The position numbers and the translations under genes are program-made. Of a DNA stretch of 8,327 bases, positions 1 to 7,029 are shown piece by piece. The stretch lies in NCBI GenBank assembly GCA_026706505.1, contig JAPOYQ010000245.1:1-8327 (forward strand). The letters are read 5' to 3'. Position 1 is the first letter of the stretch. Each line of letters begins with the position of its first letter. The notes under the pieces were generated by a model. The model was not told the origin of the DNA and ran no database searches. It was given only the letters and a program-made list of their open reading frames with translations. The DNA is from Gemmatimonadota bacterium. GTDB lineage: Bacteria; Latescibacterota; UBA2968; UBA8231.

Positions 1-2
1 CC

Positions 3-1784
3 CTGCTCAACGACATCCTCGACTTCTCCAGAGTCGAAGCAGGCCGCTTGGCGCTGGAGGAGATTGAGTTCGGCCTGCGCGACGAGGTGGGCAATGCCGT
101 GCAGACACTGGCCATGCACGCGGCGAGCAAAGACATAGAGCTCGTGTGCCACATCCCCGCGGATGTTCCCGACCGCTTGGTCGGCGACCCGCGACGCTTG
201 CGCCAAGTGGTGATCAATTTGGTGGGCAATGCCGTCAAGTTTACCGAGGAAGGCGAAGTAGAAGTTGGCATTGCAGTGGAAGAGGCCTTGCCGGACGCCG
301 TGGGCCTGCGCCTGTGGGTGCGCGACACCGGGGTCGGCATCGCGCCGGAGAAACAGGCCGGGATATTCGACTCTTTCAGCCAAGTCGATAGCTCGACCTC
401 GCGGCGCTTTGGCGGCAGCGGCTTGGGCTTAGCCATCTCGCAGCAGTTAGTCGAGTTGATGGGGGGCCGCATCTGGGTCGAGAGCGAGGAGGGCAAAGGC
501 AGCATCTTTTACTGCACGGTCCGCTTAGGGTTGGGAACGCCGGAGACCAAGCGCGCCGATCTAGTCTCGCTACAGGGGCTAAAGGTCTTAGTCGTTGACG
601 ACCACGCGACCAATCGGCGGATTCTTGAAGAGGTCTTGAAAAGCTGGGAGATGGAGGTCGAACTCGTAGAGAGCGGCTCGGCTGCCATCGCCGCCTTGGA
701 GGCCGCGGCACAGACTTCGGCAGGCTCAGCCGAGTCGCCCTTCGACCTCGTGCTGATGGATCTGATGATGCCGGAAATGGACGGCCTAGAAACGGTAGCG
801 ATAATCCGCGAGAATGCGGCGTTTGCCCAAGTGCCGGTGCTGCTGCTTTCCTCGGCCGACCGAGCCGGGTTCAGCGCGCGCGCGCGCTCCTTGGGCATTG
901 CCCGCAGCCTGATCAAGCCGATCAAGCAGTCCGACCTGCTAGAGGCCATTGGCGCGGCCCTTGAGGCTGCCCCGACGGTGGAGGCAAGGCGCGGTGATGC
1001 GCCTGCGGACGAGTCGGTGGTGGTCGAGAGTTGGGGCCGAACAGCACGCCGCATCCTCTTGGCCGAGGATGGGGCGATCAACCAACAGGTGGCCGTGCGG
1101 CTGTTGGAGGAGCGCGGTCACTCGGTAGCGGTAGTGAACAATGGCCGTGCGGCCGTGGAGCAGGTGGCCGCGCAACCCTTTGACGTGGTGCTGATGGACG
1201 TGCAAATGCCGGAGATGGACGGCATAGAGGCGACGGCGGCCATTCGCCGTGCAGAGGCACAGACCGGCGGACACGTTCCGATCATTGCCATGACTGCCCA
1301 CGCGATGAAAGGTGACCGCGACCGCTTCTTGGCGGCGGGCATGGACGGTTATGTGGCCAAGCCCGTGCGCCCGCACGAGCTGTACGCGGCCGTGGAGGGT
1401 GGCGGCCCCAATGATGAGGACGGACTGCCCGCGCCTGTGGATGTGCCTTTTGAGTGGGATGCTGCGCTCGAAAACGTCGGCGGCGACGAGGCCATGCTGC
1501 GCGAGCTTGCGGAGATGTTTTTTGCAGAGTGTCCCAAGCTAATGCAGCAGATCCGCGAGCACATCGCCAGCGAGGACGGCCCCGAGTTGCGGCGGGCCGC
1601 GCATACGCTCAAAGGGTCGGCGCACGTTTTCGGGGCGGCGGCGGCGGCTGAGGCCGCGCATCGGTTGGAGGAAATCGGACGCGAAGAAGCGTTTGCCGAC
1701 GCTGAGGAGGCGCTGGCGTTGTTGGAGGATGAACTGGCGCGGTTGCTGCCGGCCTTGCGGACTGTGATTTATGGGATTGAGTAG
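3..1784 (+). CDS. Hybrid sensor histidine kinase/response regulator with two receivers and HPt (5' partial)
   Basis: This is the C-terminal part of a BarA-like phosphorelay kinase. The frame is open from base 3 and the first residues (LLNDILDFSRVEAG) are the end of the HisKA dimerisation helix, so the start and the phospho-accepting kinase histidine lie upstream. Numbering from the TTG at 48, the ATPase domain shows an N box (VINLVGNAVKFTE, about 55-67), the DTGVGIA box at D93 and the GGSGLGLA box at 122. Receiver 1 has the DD pair, D238 and K290. Receiver 2 has ED at 340-341, D384 and K438. The HPt domain carries AAHTLKGSA with H519. All phosphotransfer residues I can check are present, so His-Asp-His-type relay is likely; the output regulator is not in the window. 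Sensor and membrane parts are unseen. Receiver 2 has G where many relatives have N in AEDNxxNQ. The family call is firm; the signal is unknown. Confidence 0.95.
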   Translation: MLNDILDFSRVEAGRLALEEIEFGLRDEVGNAVQTLAMHAASKDIELVCHIPADVPDRLVGDPRRLRQVVINLVGNAVKFTEEGEVEVGIAVEEALPDAVGLRLWVRDTGVGIAPEKQAGIFDSFSQVDSSTSRRFGGSGLGLAISQQLVELMGGRIWVESEEGKGSIFYCTVRLGLGTPETKRADLVSLQGLKVLVVDDHATNRRILEEVLKSWEMEVELVESGSAAIAALEAAAQTSAGSAESPFDLVLMDLMMPEMDGLETVAIIRENAAFAQVPVLLLSSADRAGFSARARSLGIARSLIKPIKQSDLLEAIGAALEAAPTVEARRGDAPADESVVVESWGRTARRILLAEDGAINQQVAVRLLEERGHSVAVVNNGRAAVEQVAAQPFDVVLMDVQMPEMDGIEATAAIRRAEAQTGGHVPIIAMTAHAMKGDRDRFLAAGMDGYVAKPVRPHELYAAVEGGGPNDEDGLPAPVDVPFEWDAALENVGGDEAMLRELAEMFFAECPKLMQQIREHIASEDGPELRRAAHTLKGSAHVFGAAAAAEAAHRLEEIGREEAFADAEEALALLEDELARLLPALRTVIYGIE

Positions 1785-1852
1785 GATTTACAGGATGCCC
1801 CGGCAACCGCCCCCGTAGGAGGGGGCGGTGGGATTGGCAGGATGCTCCGGCA
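1784..1852. repeat. Pair of 22-base direct repeats flanking a perfect hairpin
   Basis: Two copies of a 22-base unit, at 1784-1805 and 1831-1852, differ at only three positions. Both have the form GGATT, two variable bases, CAGGATG, then C(C/T)CCGGCA. Between them, 1806-1814 (ACCGCCCCC) and 1821-1829 (GGGGGCGGT) form a perfect 9-base stem with a 6-base loop. The first unit begins on the last base of the kinase stop codon. No T-run follows the stem, so it is not a standard intrinsic terminator. It may be a dispersed intergenic repeat or an RNA 3'-end stabiliser; the role is inferred, the repeats are seen. Confidence 0.6.
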
Positions 1853-1943
1853 CGGCCCCGAAGAGAGAGGGTGCGGCGGATGAAGCGATGCGGTATTACG
1901 CGAGACGTCACCTATGAGCACATACGAGGAGAAGCGAATACAA

Positions 1944-2273
1944 ATGGAACGCGTGTACACCACACAGGACTTGGCCATGCTCAGTCATCTCAAAAACTCG
2001 CTGGCCGCGCAGGGCATTGAATGCGTCTTGCGCGGTCAGCACCTGCTCGGCGGCGTGGGCGAATTGCCCCCGATTGAGTGCTGGCCGGAGTTGTGGGTTT
2101 TGGACGACAAACAGGCCGTGGCCGCGAAGTCGCACATCGACACCTTGTTTGCAACGGCTGCGAAAGACGAAGCACCTTGGATCTGCGCCGCGTGTGGCGA
2201 AGAGTGCCCGGGGGCGTTTACGGACTGTTGGAGTTGCGGGGCGGCTAGGGCCGAAAAGAGCGAGGCTTCCTAA
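1944..2273 (+). CDS. DUF2007-type protein with C-terminal zinc ribbon
   Basis: A 109-residue protein with two parts. Residues 1-70 match the DUF2007 pattern: an opening MERVYTTQDLAMLSHLKNSL, then a short hydrophobic strand around GIECVLRG and an acidic ELWVLDD stretch. Such domains are described as putative signal-transducing modules related to the PII-like fold, without a proven reaction. Residues 79-99 form a zinc ribbon, C-x2-C-x10-C-x2-C, with C81, C84, C95 and C98, and the WxCxxCGE...CWxCG pattern often attached to DUF2007. I chose ATG 1944 because the family usually begins MERV and GAGGAGAAG lies just upstream, although its spacing is slightly long. ATG 1914 in the same frame would add ten residues but has no ribosome binding site. 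No signal peptide, so probably cytoplasmic. Function unknown. Confidence 0.85.
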   Translation: MERVYTTQDLAMLSHLKNSLAAQGIECVLRGQHLLGGVGELPPIECWPELWVLDDKQAVAAKSHIDTLFATAAKDEAPWICAACGEECPGAFTDCWSCGAARAEKSEAS

Positions 2274-2300
2274 ATACAGTTCCCACCATCAGCGTCTCCC

Positions 2301-2333
2301 TGAACCATTGAACCATACCGACCGCGCGGTCGG
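2301..2333. promoter_or_regulatory. Tandem 8-mer plus 16-base perfect palindrome, candidate operator
   Basis: In the 73-base gap before the TPR gene, TGAACCAT occurs twice in direct tandem (2301-2316). One base later comes CCGACCGCGCGGTCGG (2318-2333), which equals its own reverse complement. The palindrome ends one base before the ribosome binding site of the next gene. Palindromes built on ACCGAC...GTCGGT are typical of TetR-family operators, so a repressor site is possible; as RNA it could also form a 6-base stem next to the ribosome binding site. The arrangement is seen, the function is inferred. No regulator gene is adjacent. Confidence 0.4.
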
Positions 2334-2334
2334 C

Positions 2335-2341
2335 GGAAGGG
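2335..2341 (+). promoter_or_regulatory. Ribosome binding site of the TPR gene
   Basis: GGAAGGG sits five bases before ATG 2347. It fixes the start of the TPR gene against a longer in-frame reading that begins at 2017 and would overlap the DUF2007 gene in another frame. Confidence 0.7.
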
Positions 2342-2346
2342 TACGT

Positions 2347-3153
2347 ATGTCGCGCTTTTTGCTCGCGCTCGCTTTTGTCTTTTCGCTCGCCGCTTTTGTT
2401 CGTGCGCTAGCGACGGGAAGCTCCGCCGACAGCCTGCTCGTCAGCGGCAAACAGATACTGCGAGCCGGTGAAAATGGAGGCTCTCTCGATGCGATGTACG
2501 CGGCTAAAGCCACGTTCGAGCGCACCTTGGCCGACACTAGCTTGGCCGCGTGGGGCCACTACTACATTGCCTTGGCCGACTACCGCATCGCCGATTACCT
2601 GTTGGCCGCGGGCGAAGAAAACAAAGGCGCGGCTTCTGAGCACCTCAAAACCACTGTCGAGCATTTGCAAAAGGCTACTGAGATCGACCCGCAAGCGGCC
2701 GAAGCATACTCCCTGCTATCGAGCGCGTACGGACGACAGATCGGCCTCAACCCGATCAAGGGCATGGTCTTGGGGCGCAGAGCACAGAAGGCTCTGAAAA
2801 AAGCGGTACAACTTGCACCCGACAATCCGCGCGTCGTGCTGTGCACGGCCATCCGCGACTTTAACACCCCCGGAATGTTTGGTGGCAGCAAGGAAAAGGG
2901 CCTGCAAGGATTCCAGCGCGCCGCCGAACTCTTCGCCCGAGAAAAGCCGAGCGACCCTATCCGCCCTGTATGGGGACACAGCCGCACCTACGCTTGGCTC
3001 GGCATCGCTTACCAAGATCTAGGCGAGCTAGCGCTGGCGCGAGCAGCCTTTGCAAAGGCGCTCGCAATCAATCCGGATTTTAGTTGGGTCAAAAACGTGC
3101 TGCTACCCGAATTGGAAAAGGCCGTTGCGAAGCATGAGCAAGACAGAGAATAG
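2347..3153 (+). CDS. Exported tetratricopeptide repeat protein
   Basis: A 268-residue protein. Residues 1-22 look like a signal peptide: MSR, then a hydrophobic run (FLLALAFVFSLAAFV) and RALA before a polar region. No lipobox cysteine is present, so it is probably periplasmic or secreted. Helical TPR-like units follow at about 99-132 (LQKATEIDPQAAEAYSLLSSAY), 143-176 (ALKKAVQLAPDNPRVVLC) and 212-246 (AWLGIAYQDLGELALARAAF, then KALAINPD). Residues 174-195 (NTPGMFGGSKEKGLQGF) resemble the GG-containing linker seen in some TPR proteins. TPRs bind other proteins; the partner is not evident. The start at 2347 is set by the good ribosome binding site and the signal peptide. The last 20 bases overlap the sulfatase start, so the two are probably translated together. 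No enzymatic motif is seen. Confidence 0.88.
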   Translation: MSRFLLALAFVFSLAAFVRALATGSSADSLLVSGKQILRAGENGGSLDAMYAAKATFERTLADTSLAAWGHYYIALADYRIADYLLAAGEENKGAASEHLKTTVEHLQKATEIDPQAAEAYSLLSSAYGRQIGLNPIKGMVLGRRAQKALKKAVQLAPDNPRVVLCTAIRDFNTPGMFGGSKEKGLQGFQRAAELFAREKPSDPIRPVWGHSRTYAWLGIAYQDLGELALARAAFAKALAINPDFSWVKNVLLPELEKAVAKHEQDRE

Positions 3154-4534
3154 CGCGCCCAACATCGTCCTGATCGTCACCGACCAGCAGCGCTGGGATA
3201 CGCTCGGCTGCTTGGGCTACGACCACGTCATCACCCCGCACATTGACAGGTTGGCCGCTCGCGGCATGGCGTTTAGTCGCGCCTTTGTGCAAGGGGCCGT
3301 TTGCGGCCCGTCGCGCAACAGCATTGTCTCGGGCCAGTACGTCCACACCCACGGCATTGACCGCAACGAGGCGTGGCTGACGCCCGACCAGCCCAATTGG
3401 ATCGAGCAGCTTAGAGACGGCGGCTATCACACGGTCAGCATCGGCAAAATGCACACCGCGCCCATTCGCCTGCCGTGCGGTTTCCGCCACCGCACGGTCG
3501 TCGAAAACAAGAACTATCACCAGGGCCACCACGGCCCCGACCCAGACGACTACGACTTGTACCTGATGCAATTCGGGCTTCGGCGACCGGCGCTGACCTA
3601 CTACCGCGACGTGCCCAATTGGCCGGATTACTTGGGCGCGGCCGTGTGGCCGCACGACGAAAAGTTGTTTATCGACAACTGCGTTGGACGCTGGAGCGTG
3701 GGGGCCATTCGCGATCACGACTTTGCCAAGCCGCTCTTTTTGTGGAGCGGTTTCGCCGGCCCGCACGACCCCTTTGACGCGCCCGCGTCCGCGCTGGCGC
3801 GCTACGAGGGCGTGGAAATTCCCGATCCTGTGGGGATCCCCAACGAACTGGACACCAAGCCGCCGCCACAGCGCCGAGCCATGGAGGGCATGGATGGCAA
3901 ACACGCGCCCGCAGCGATCTGGTGGAGTCGGGCGACCCCAGAGCGCATTCGCCGCATGCGCCGGCACTACTACGCCAACATCACGGCCATTGACGATTGG
4001 GTCGGCGCGATGGTCGCGGCCATGGACGAGCGGGGCGAACTGGATAACACGGTTTTTGTGTTTACCTCGGATCACGGCGACTGCCTTGGCGACCATCACC
4101 AAGTCTATAAGTTCTCGTCCCACTACGATTCAGTGGCGCGGGTGCCGTTGGTTTTTGCCGGTCCCGGAGTCGAGCGGCTGGGAGTGCGCGATCCGCTAGT
4201 AGAGCTGATTGACCTAGGCCCGACCCTGTTGGAAATGGCGGGATTGGGGCCGTTGGCTGGGGCGGCGGGATTTTCTTTGGGGCCGCTGCTGCGCGGAGAA
4301 GAGACCGCATTGCACGAGACCGCGTTTTCCGAGTACGGCCCGCGCATCATGGCGCGAACCGAGGCGTGGAAATTGGTTTTTTACCCCGGGGAACCCTACG
4401 GGGAGTTGTATCATTTAGAAGAGGACCCAGACGAGCTGTACAACCTGTACGACGACCCGGCTCATGCGGGAGCGCGGGGAGAAATGGTGGAGAGGATGAT
4501 GGATTGGTACGGAAAGACGCGGATGCAGCGCTAG
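3134..4534 (+). CDS. Type I sulfatase (formylglycine-dependent arylsulfatase/choline-sulfatase-like)
   Basis: A 466-residue hydrolase of the alkaline phosphatase superfamily that should cleave sulfate esters; the substrate cannot be read from sequence. The N-terminal NIVLIVTDQQRWDTLGCLGY gives the metal-binding D17 and Q18. The nucleophile motif CGPSR has C57, to be matured to formylglycine by an FGE-type enzyme not in this window. K105 and H107 in SIGKMH, D313-H314 in TSDHGD and K326 in VYKF complete the usual active-site set. The C-terminus has the family's ELYHLEEDPDELYNLYDDP segment. Length is normal. There is no signal peptide, unlike many sulfatases, so a cytoplasmic enzyme acting on an imported small sulfate ester is plausible. 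I chose ATG 3134 because the sulfatase core begins ten residues later; an upstream in-frame start at 3050 would only add TPR-gene sequence. Confidence 0.93.
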   Translation: MSKTENSAPNIVLIVTDQQRWDTLGCLGYDHVITPHIDRLAARGMAFSRAFVQGAVCGPSRNSIVSGQYVHTHGIDRNEAWLTPDQPNWIEQLRDGGYHTVSIGKMHTAPIRLPCGFRHRTVVENKNYHQGHHGPDPDDYDLYLMQFGLRRPALTYYRDVPNWPDYLGAAVWPHDEKLFIDNCVGRWSVGAIRDHDFAKPLFLWSGFAGPHDPFDAPASALARYEGVEIPDPVGIPNELDTKPPPQRRAMEGMDGKHAPAAIWWSRATPERIRRMRRHYYANITAIDDWVGAMVAAMDERGELDNTVFVFTSDHGDCLGDHHQVYKFSSHYDSVARVPLVFAGPGVERLGVRDPLVELIDLGPTLLEMAGLGPLAGAAGFSLGPLLRGEETALHETAFSEYGPRIMARTEAWKLVFYPGEPYGELYHLEEDPDELYNLYDDPAHAGARGEMVERMMDWYGKTRMQR

Positions 4535-4716
4535 CCGGGAAAACCGACGCCATTAGAGAGCGGTACTCTACGATCACGTGGTTATGGTGTGGATAGCCCG
4601 ATTTGCGGAAAATCAACCGACTTGCGAGACTCGATGAGGATATCCCAGGCGTTACCGGCGTCCAAATCGGAGGGATGAACGACAAGACGCGCGAAAGAAA
4701 ACAATCCGCGCCAGCG
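4535..4716 (+). promoter_or_regulatory. Intergenic leader/promoter region of the RRM gene
   Basis: This gap between the sulfatase and the RRM gene has no credible open reading frame. It is less GC-rich than the genes, as expected for a promoter or leader. I see a small hairpin TAGAG/CTCTA (4554-4558 with 4566-4570) and distant 8-base inverted arms CCGATTTG (4598-4605) and CAAATCGG (4663-4670). TTGCG-type hexamers occur at 4603 and 4622, but no matching -10 box is convincing. No terminator with a T-run follows the sulfatase. Confidence 0.3.
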
Positions 4717-4723
4717 AAAGGAG
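4717..4723 (+). promoter_or_regulatory. Strong ribosome binding site of the RRM gene
   Basis: AAAGGAG lies six bases before GTG 4730. It is the strongest ribosome binding site in the window and decides for the GTG start, suggesting high expression. Confidence 0.8.
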
Positions 4724-4729
4724 TACACT

Positions 4730-5101
4730 GTGAACATATACGTAGGTAATTTGGCAAAGACGACCAAAAAGGAGGCACTGGTCCAGCTCTTCCAACCGTA
4801 CGGAAAAGTCGTGGCAGCCACCATCGCCCGAGACAAGAAGAGCGGTGCCTCGCGCGGCTTCGGCTACGTGGAGATGGCTACTCGGCACGAAGGCGAAGAG
4901 GCCATCGCTCATCTCAACGACAAGGAATTTGAGGGGCAGAAGCTGCATCTGAGCGAGGCGCACGAGCGCAAGGATAAGACCGGGCGCGGGTCGGGCAAGG
5001 GCGGCGACCGCTTTGACCAGCAGCGCAGTAGTTTTTATTCACCCCGAGGCGGCCAGCGCGGCGCGGGCAATATGCGAAGGAGTGGACGGCGGGGATCCTA
5101 G
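4730..5101 (+). CDS. Small RRM RNA-binding protein with Gly/Arg-rich tail
   Basis: A 123-residue protein. Residues 1-77 are one RNA recognition motif: RNP2 is IYVGNL (3-8) and RNP1 is RGFGYVEM (42-49), with the aromatic residues that stack on RNA bases (Y4, F44, Y46) in place. Residues 78-123 are a charged, low-complexity tail rich in Gly, Arg, Lys and Ser with RG and GRG groups, expected to be disordered. This is the layout of the small bacterial Rbp proteins of cyanobacteria and other phyla, which bind single-stranded RNA and are in several cases cold-induced; targets here are unknown. The start is GTG with a strong ribosome binding site. The gene appears to stand alone with its own leader. 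Its TAG stop shares CTAG with the stop of the convergent nuclease gene. Confidence 0.94.
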   Translation: MNIYVGNLAKTTKKEALVQLFQPYGKVVAATIARDKKSGASRGFGYVEMATRHEGEEAIAHLNDKEFEGQKLHLSEAHERKDKTGRGSGKGGDRFDQQRSSFYSPRGGQRGAGNMRRSGRRGS

Positions 5102-7023
5102 TAAAGCAGCAACCGCGCGAGGATGGGGTCGTGATCGCTGGCTTGGTTGGGGAACTCGGTGTTGACGTGGACGTGGTCGAACTCGGGCTGAAGCGCGAGC
5201 AGGGCCGAGCTGACCAACAGGTAATCGAGCTGCTGGGAAATTCCCTGAAAGTTATAAGAATAGGCCGAATCTCCATCCACCGCGTCGCCGAGATTGAAGA
5301 GGACCGGCGGCGTGCCGGCGAGCGTTTGCAGGACGTCGCCCGGCGGCGGTTGCACTGGGGCGAGCGGAAACGGGCTTTCGTTGAGATCTCCGAGCACGAC
5401 GATGTTGGCGTTGGGATCAATGGTTAGCAGGTCGGCGACGAGGTCGTGGATGAACTCGGCTTGGGCGAGGCGCTGGGCGAGCCCGCCATTGGTCGGCGGC
5501 TGGATTCGACCGAAGAGGGGTGGGCTGCCAAACTTGGACGAGAAGTGGCAGTTGATCACCGTCAGCTTAGTTCCCTTGAAATCGAACACAGCCTTGAGCG
5601 GTTTGCGGCTGTGGCGGAAGGCGTCGTCTTCAATGCGCTCTACCGAACCAATCAGGGCCACCCGACCGGGCTGGTAGAGGTACGCAACGCGGATATTGCC
5701 GCCCGGCTGGCCGCCGTCGGCCCCATCTGGGGGCGCGACATCGGCATACGCATACTTCGGGCCACCGGCTGCAGCAATGGCGGCAATGAGCGTTTGCGCC
5801 GTCTGGTCCGCTGAAGTGGTGCCGTCGCTGACCGCGCCGCTGTTGTCCTGCACTTCTTGCAAGGCCAGCACATCCGGCGCACGCAGACGATGGACGATTT
5901 GGTCGGCAATGTCTGCGAATTGACCGTCCGCTAGGTCCGTACTTTTGTCGTCGTCATTGGGGTCGAGGTTGAACACGTTGAAACTGCCCACCGTCAGATG
6001 CGTGGCCGTGCCGACGAGGGCGGTCGTTTCCGGTGCCAAGCCGGCGCTCTCGACCATCGGCTCGGTCAAAACCAGCACCTCAAAGTTGCCAAAGCGGTAG
6101 CTAACTGGGCCACGAACATCGCCGAGGGCATCGCCGACCTGCGCGGCCGGCATGTCGCCGGATAGCAGGCTGTCGTCGAGTTGGATGCGCTGCGGATGCA
6201 GGGTATGTGGCGTTAGATTCAACCCGCCCCGCGAGTTGAGCTGCTGCCCGGCTCCAGCGTCGGCGAGGACGACAATTTCGCCAAAGCGGTTGGTCGGACT
6301 GATGGCGACCGCGTCTTGCACTTCCACCAACATGCCTTCTAGCGACTCGTAAAAGTCAATGCCGTCCTCGGCCGGGTCGAAAACTGCGAAGCGGTCGTTG
6401 TCGATTACCCTTGTCGGCGGTCGGCGGCCGGCCGCGCCAAGGACTACTGGGGCCGGCGTGGGGTTGCCGGTTGACAAGGTCTGAATGCGGTCGGGCTGCG
6501 AGAACACGGTTATCGACAGATTGTTGGTAGCCGCGCCGCCGGGAATGTATTCAATCACGGTGCCGGTCACTTGGACCTCGTCGCCGATGGCGACCTTTGG
6601 GGCGCTTTTGGTATAGACGAACATCCCGTCGGACGTGCGTTCATCGCCGTCTCCTGTTGGGTCTTGGAAGTAGAATCCATTGCGAGCGACAGCCGTTACA
6701 ATGCCCCGTGCCACGACCTGCTCGTCCTTGTGCGGGGAGCTGTGGCCAGCCCCCTGAATTTCGCAGATTCTGAGCATCGGGGGAGAGGCCGCGTCTGTGC
6801 CAAAGACCTGTTCGGCATTTACGGTGCCAAAGCTAGAATCGGTCTCGGCTGGGCCGGCGATTTCGATGGCTTCGCCGGTATCCTTGCCGGTGTTATCGTA
6901 GTGAATTTCGTTGATGAATGCAGTTTGGCCGAGCAACGGCCCGGCTACAAGCGAGAGTAGAAAGGCGCAAAAAGCGGATCGGCGAAGCCAGCCGTGTTGG
7001 GGCTTGGCGTATGTAGCGAACAC
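5098..7023 (-). CDS. Secreted ExeM/NucH-like endonuclease/exonuclease/phosphatase family nuclease
   Basis: A 641-residue exported protein. Residues 1-33 form a signal peptide: Arg pair at 14-15, hydrophobic AFCAFLLSLVAGPLLG, likely cut near LGQ-T. Residues 35-75 are a shortened lamin-tail domain (see findings). Residues 83-175 form an OB-fold module (ICEIQGAG, GIVTAV, GFYFQDPTGDGD, GDEVQVTGTV) as in ExeM and NucH nucleases. The catalytic domain spans about 342-641 with N349, E390, R445, H493, D546 and N548 in GDLNES, D600 in QLDYLL and the SDH at 629-631, all the residues expected for Mg-dependent phosphodiester cleavage. It probably degrades extracellular DNA, for nutrients or biofilm dispersal. 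No C-terminal sorting domain or anchor is seen. The start is GTG, six bases after AAGAAGG. It is third in a leftward operon, 33 bases behind the HAD gene. Confidence 0.93.
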   Translation of the reverse strand: MFATYAKPQHGWLRRSAFCAFLLSLVAGPLLGQTAFINEIHYDNTGKDTGEAIEIAGPAETDSSFGTVNAEQVFGTDAASPPMLRICEIQGAGHSSPHKDEQVVARGIVTAVARNGFYFQDPTGDGDERTSDGMFVYTKSAPKVAIGDEVQVTGTVIEYIPGGAATNNLSITVFSQPDRIQTLSTGNPTPAPVVLGAAGRRPPTRVIDNDRFAVFDPAEDGIDFYESLEGMLVEVQDAVAISPTNRFGEIVVLADAGAGQQLNSRGGLNLTPHTLHPQRIQLDDSLLSGDMPAAQVGDALGDVRGPVSYRFGNFEVLVLTEPMVESAGLAPETTALVGTATHLTVGSFNVFNLDPNDDDKSTDLADGQFADIADQIVHRLRAPDVLALQEVQDNSGAVSDGTTSADQTAQTLIAAIAAAGGPKYAYADVAPPDGADGGQPGGNIRVAYLYQPGRVALIGSVERIEDDAFRHSRKPLKAVFDFKGTKLTVINCHFSSKFGSPPLFGRIQPPTNGGLAQRLAQAEFIHDLVADLLTIDPNANIVVLGDLNESPFPLAPVQPPPGDVLQTLAGTPPVLFNLGDAVDGDSAYSYNFQGISQQLDYLLVSSALLALQPEFDHVHVNTEFPNQASDHDPILARLLLY

Positions 7024-7029
7024 GATCAG

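Noticed and set aside
873..888. Alternating GC run, possible Z-DNA
   Set aside because: It lies inside receiver 1, where it simply encodes Ser-Ala-Arg-Ala-Arg-Ser in high-GC codons; no sign of a separate role.
1636..1651. GGC repeat run near the end of the kinase gene
   Set aside because: It encodes an alanine stretch in an HPt helix and is ordinary codon bias, not a functional microsatellite.
1806..1829. Hairpin behind the kinase as an intrinsic terminator
   Set aside because: The stem is perfect, but GGGATTGG follows instead of a T-run, and direct repeats flank it; a repeat element is the better description.
2017..2346. Extension of the TPR gene upstream to an ATG at 2017
   Set aside because: It would overlap the DUF2007 gene in another frame, gives a composition-biased sequence, and removes the signal peptide from the N-terminus. 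The good ribosome binding site is at 2335-2341.
3089..4123. Long 344-codon minus-strand reading frame opposite the sulfatase gene
   Set aside because: The sulfatase on the plus strand has every active-site motif. The antisense product is a Val/Ala/Arg-rich shadow typical of high-GC DNA with no recognisable domain.
4598..4670. 8-base inverted arms in the leader of the RRM gene as a riboswitch or attenuator
   Set aside because: The arms are 57 bases apart and such a match is expected by chance fairly often in a region of this size. No known riboswitch pattern was recognised.
4914..5420. Minus-strand 168-codon frame across the RRM/nuclease junction
   Set aside because: It overlaps two well-supported genes, is Ser/Pro/Arg-rich and matches no family; it is a frame shadow.
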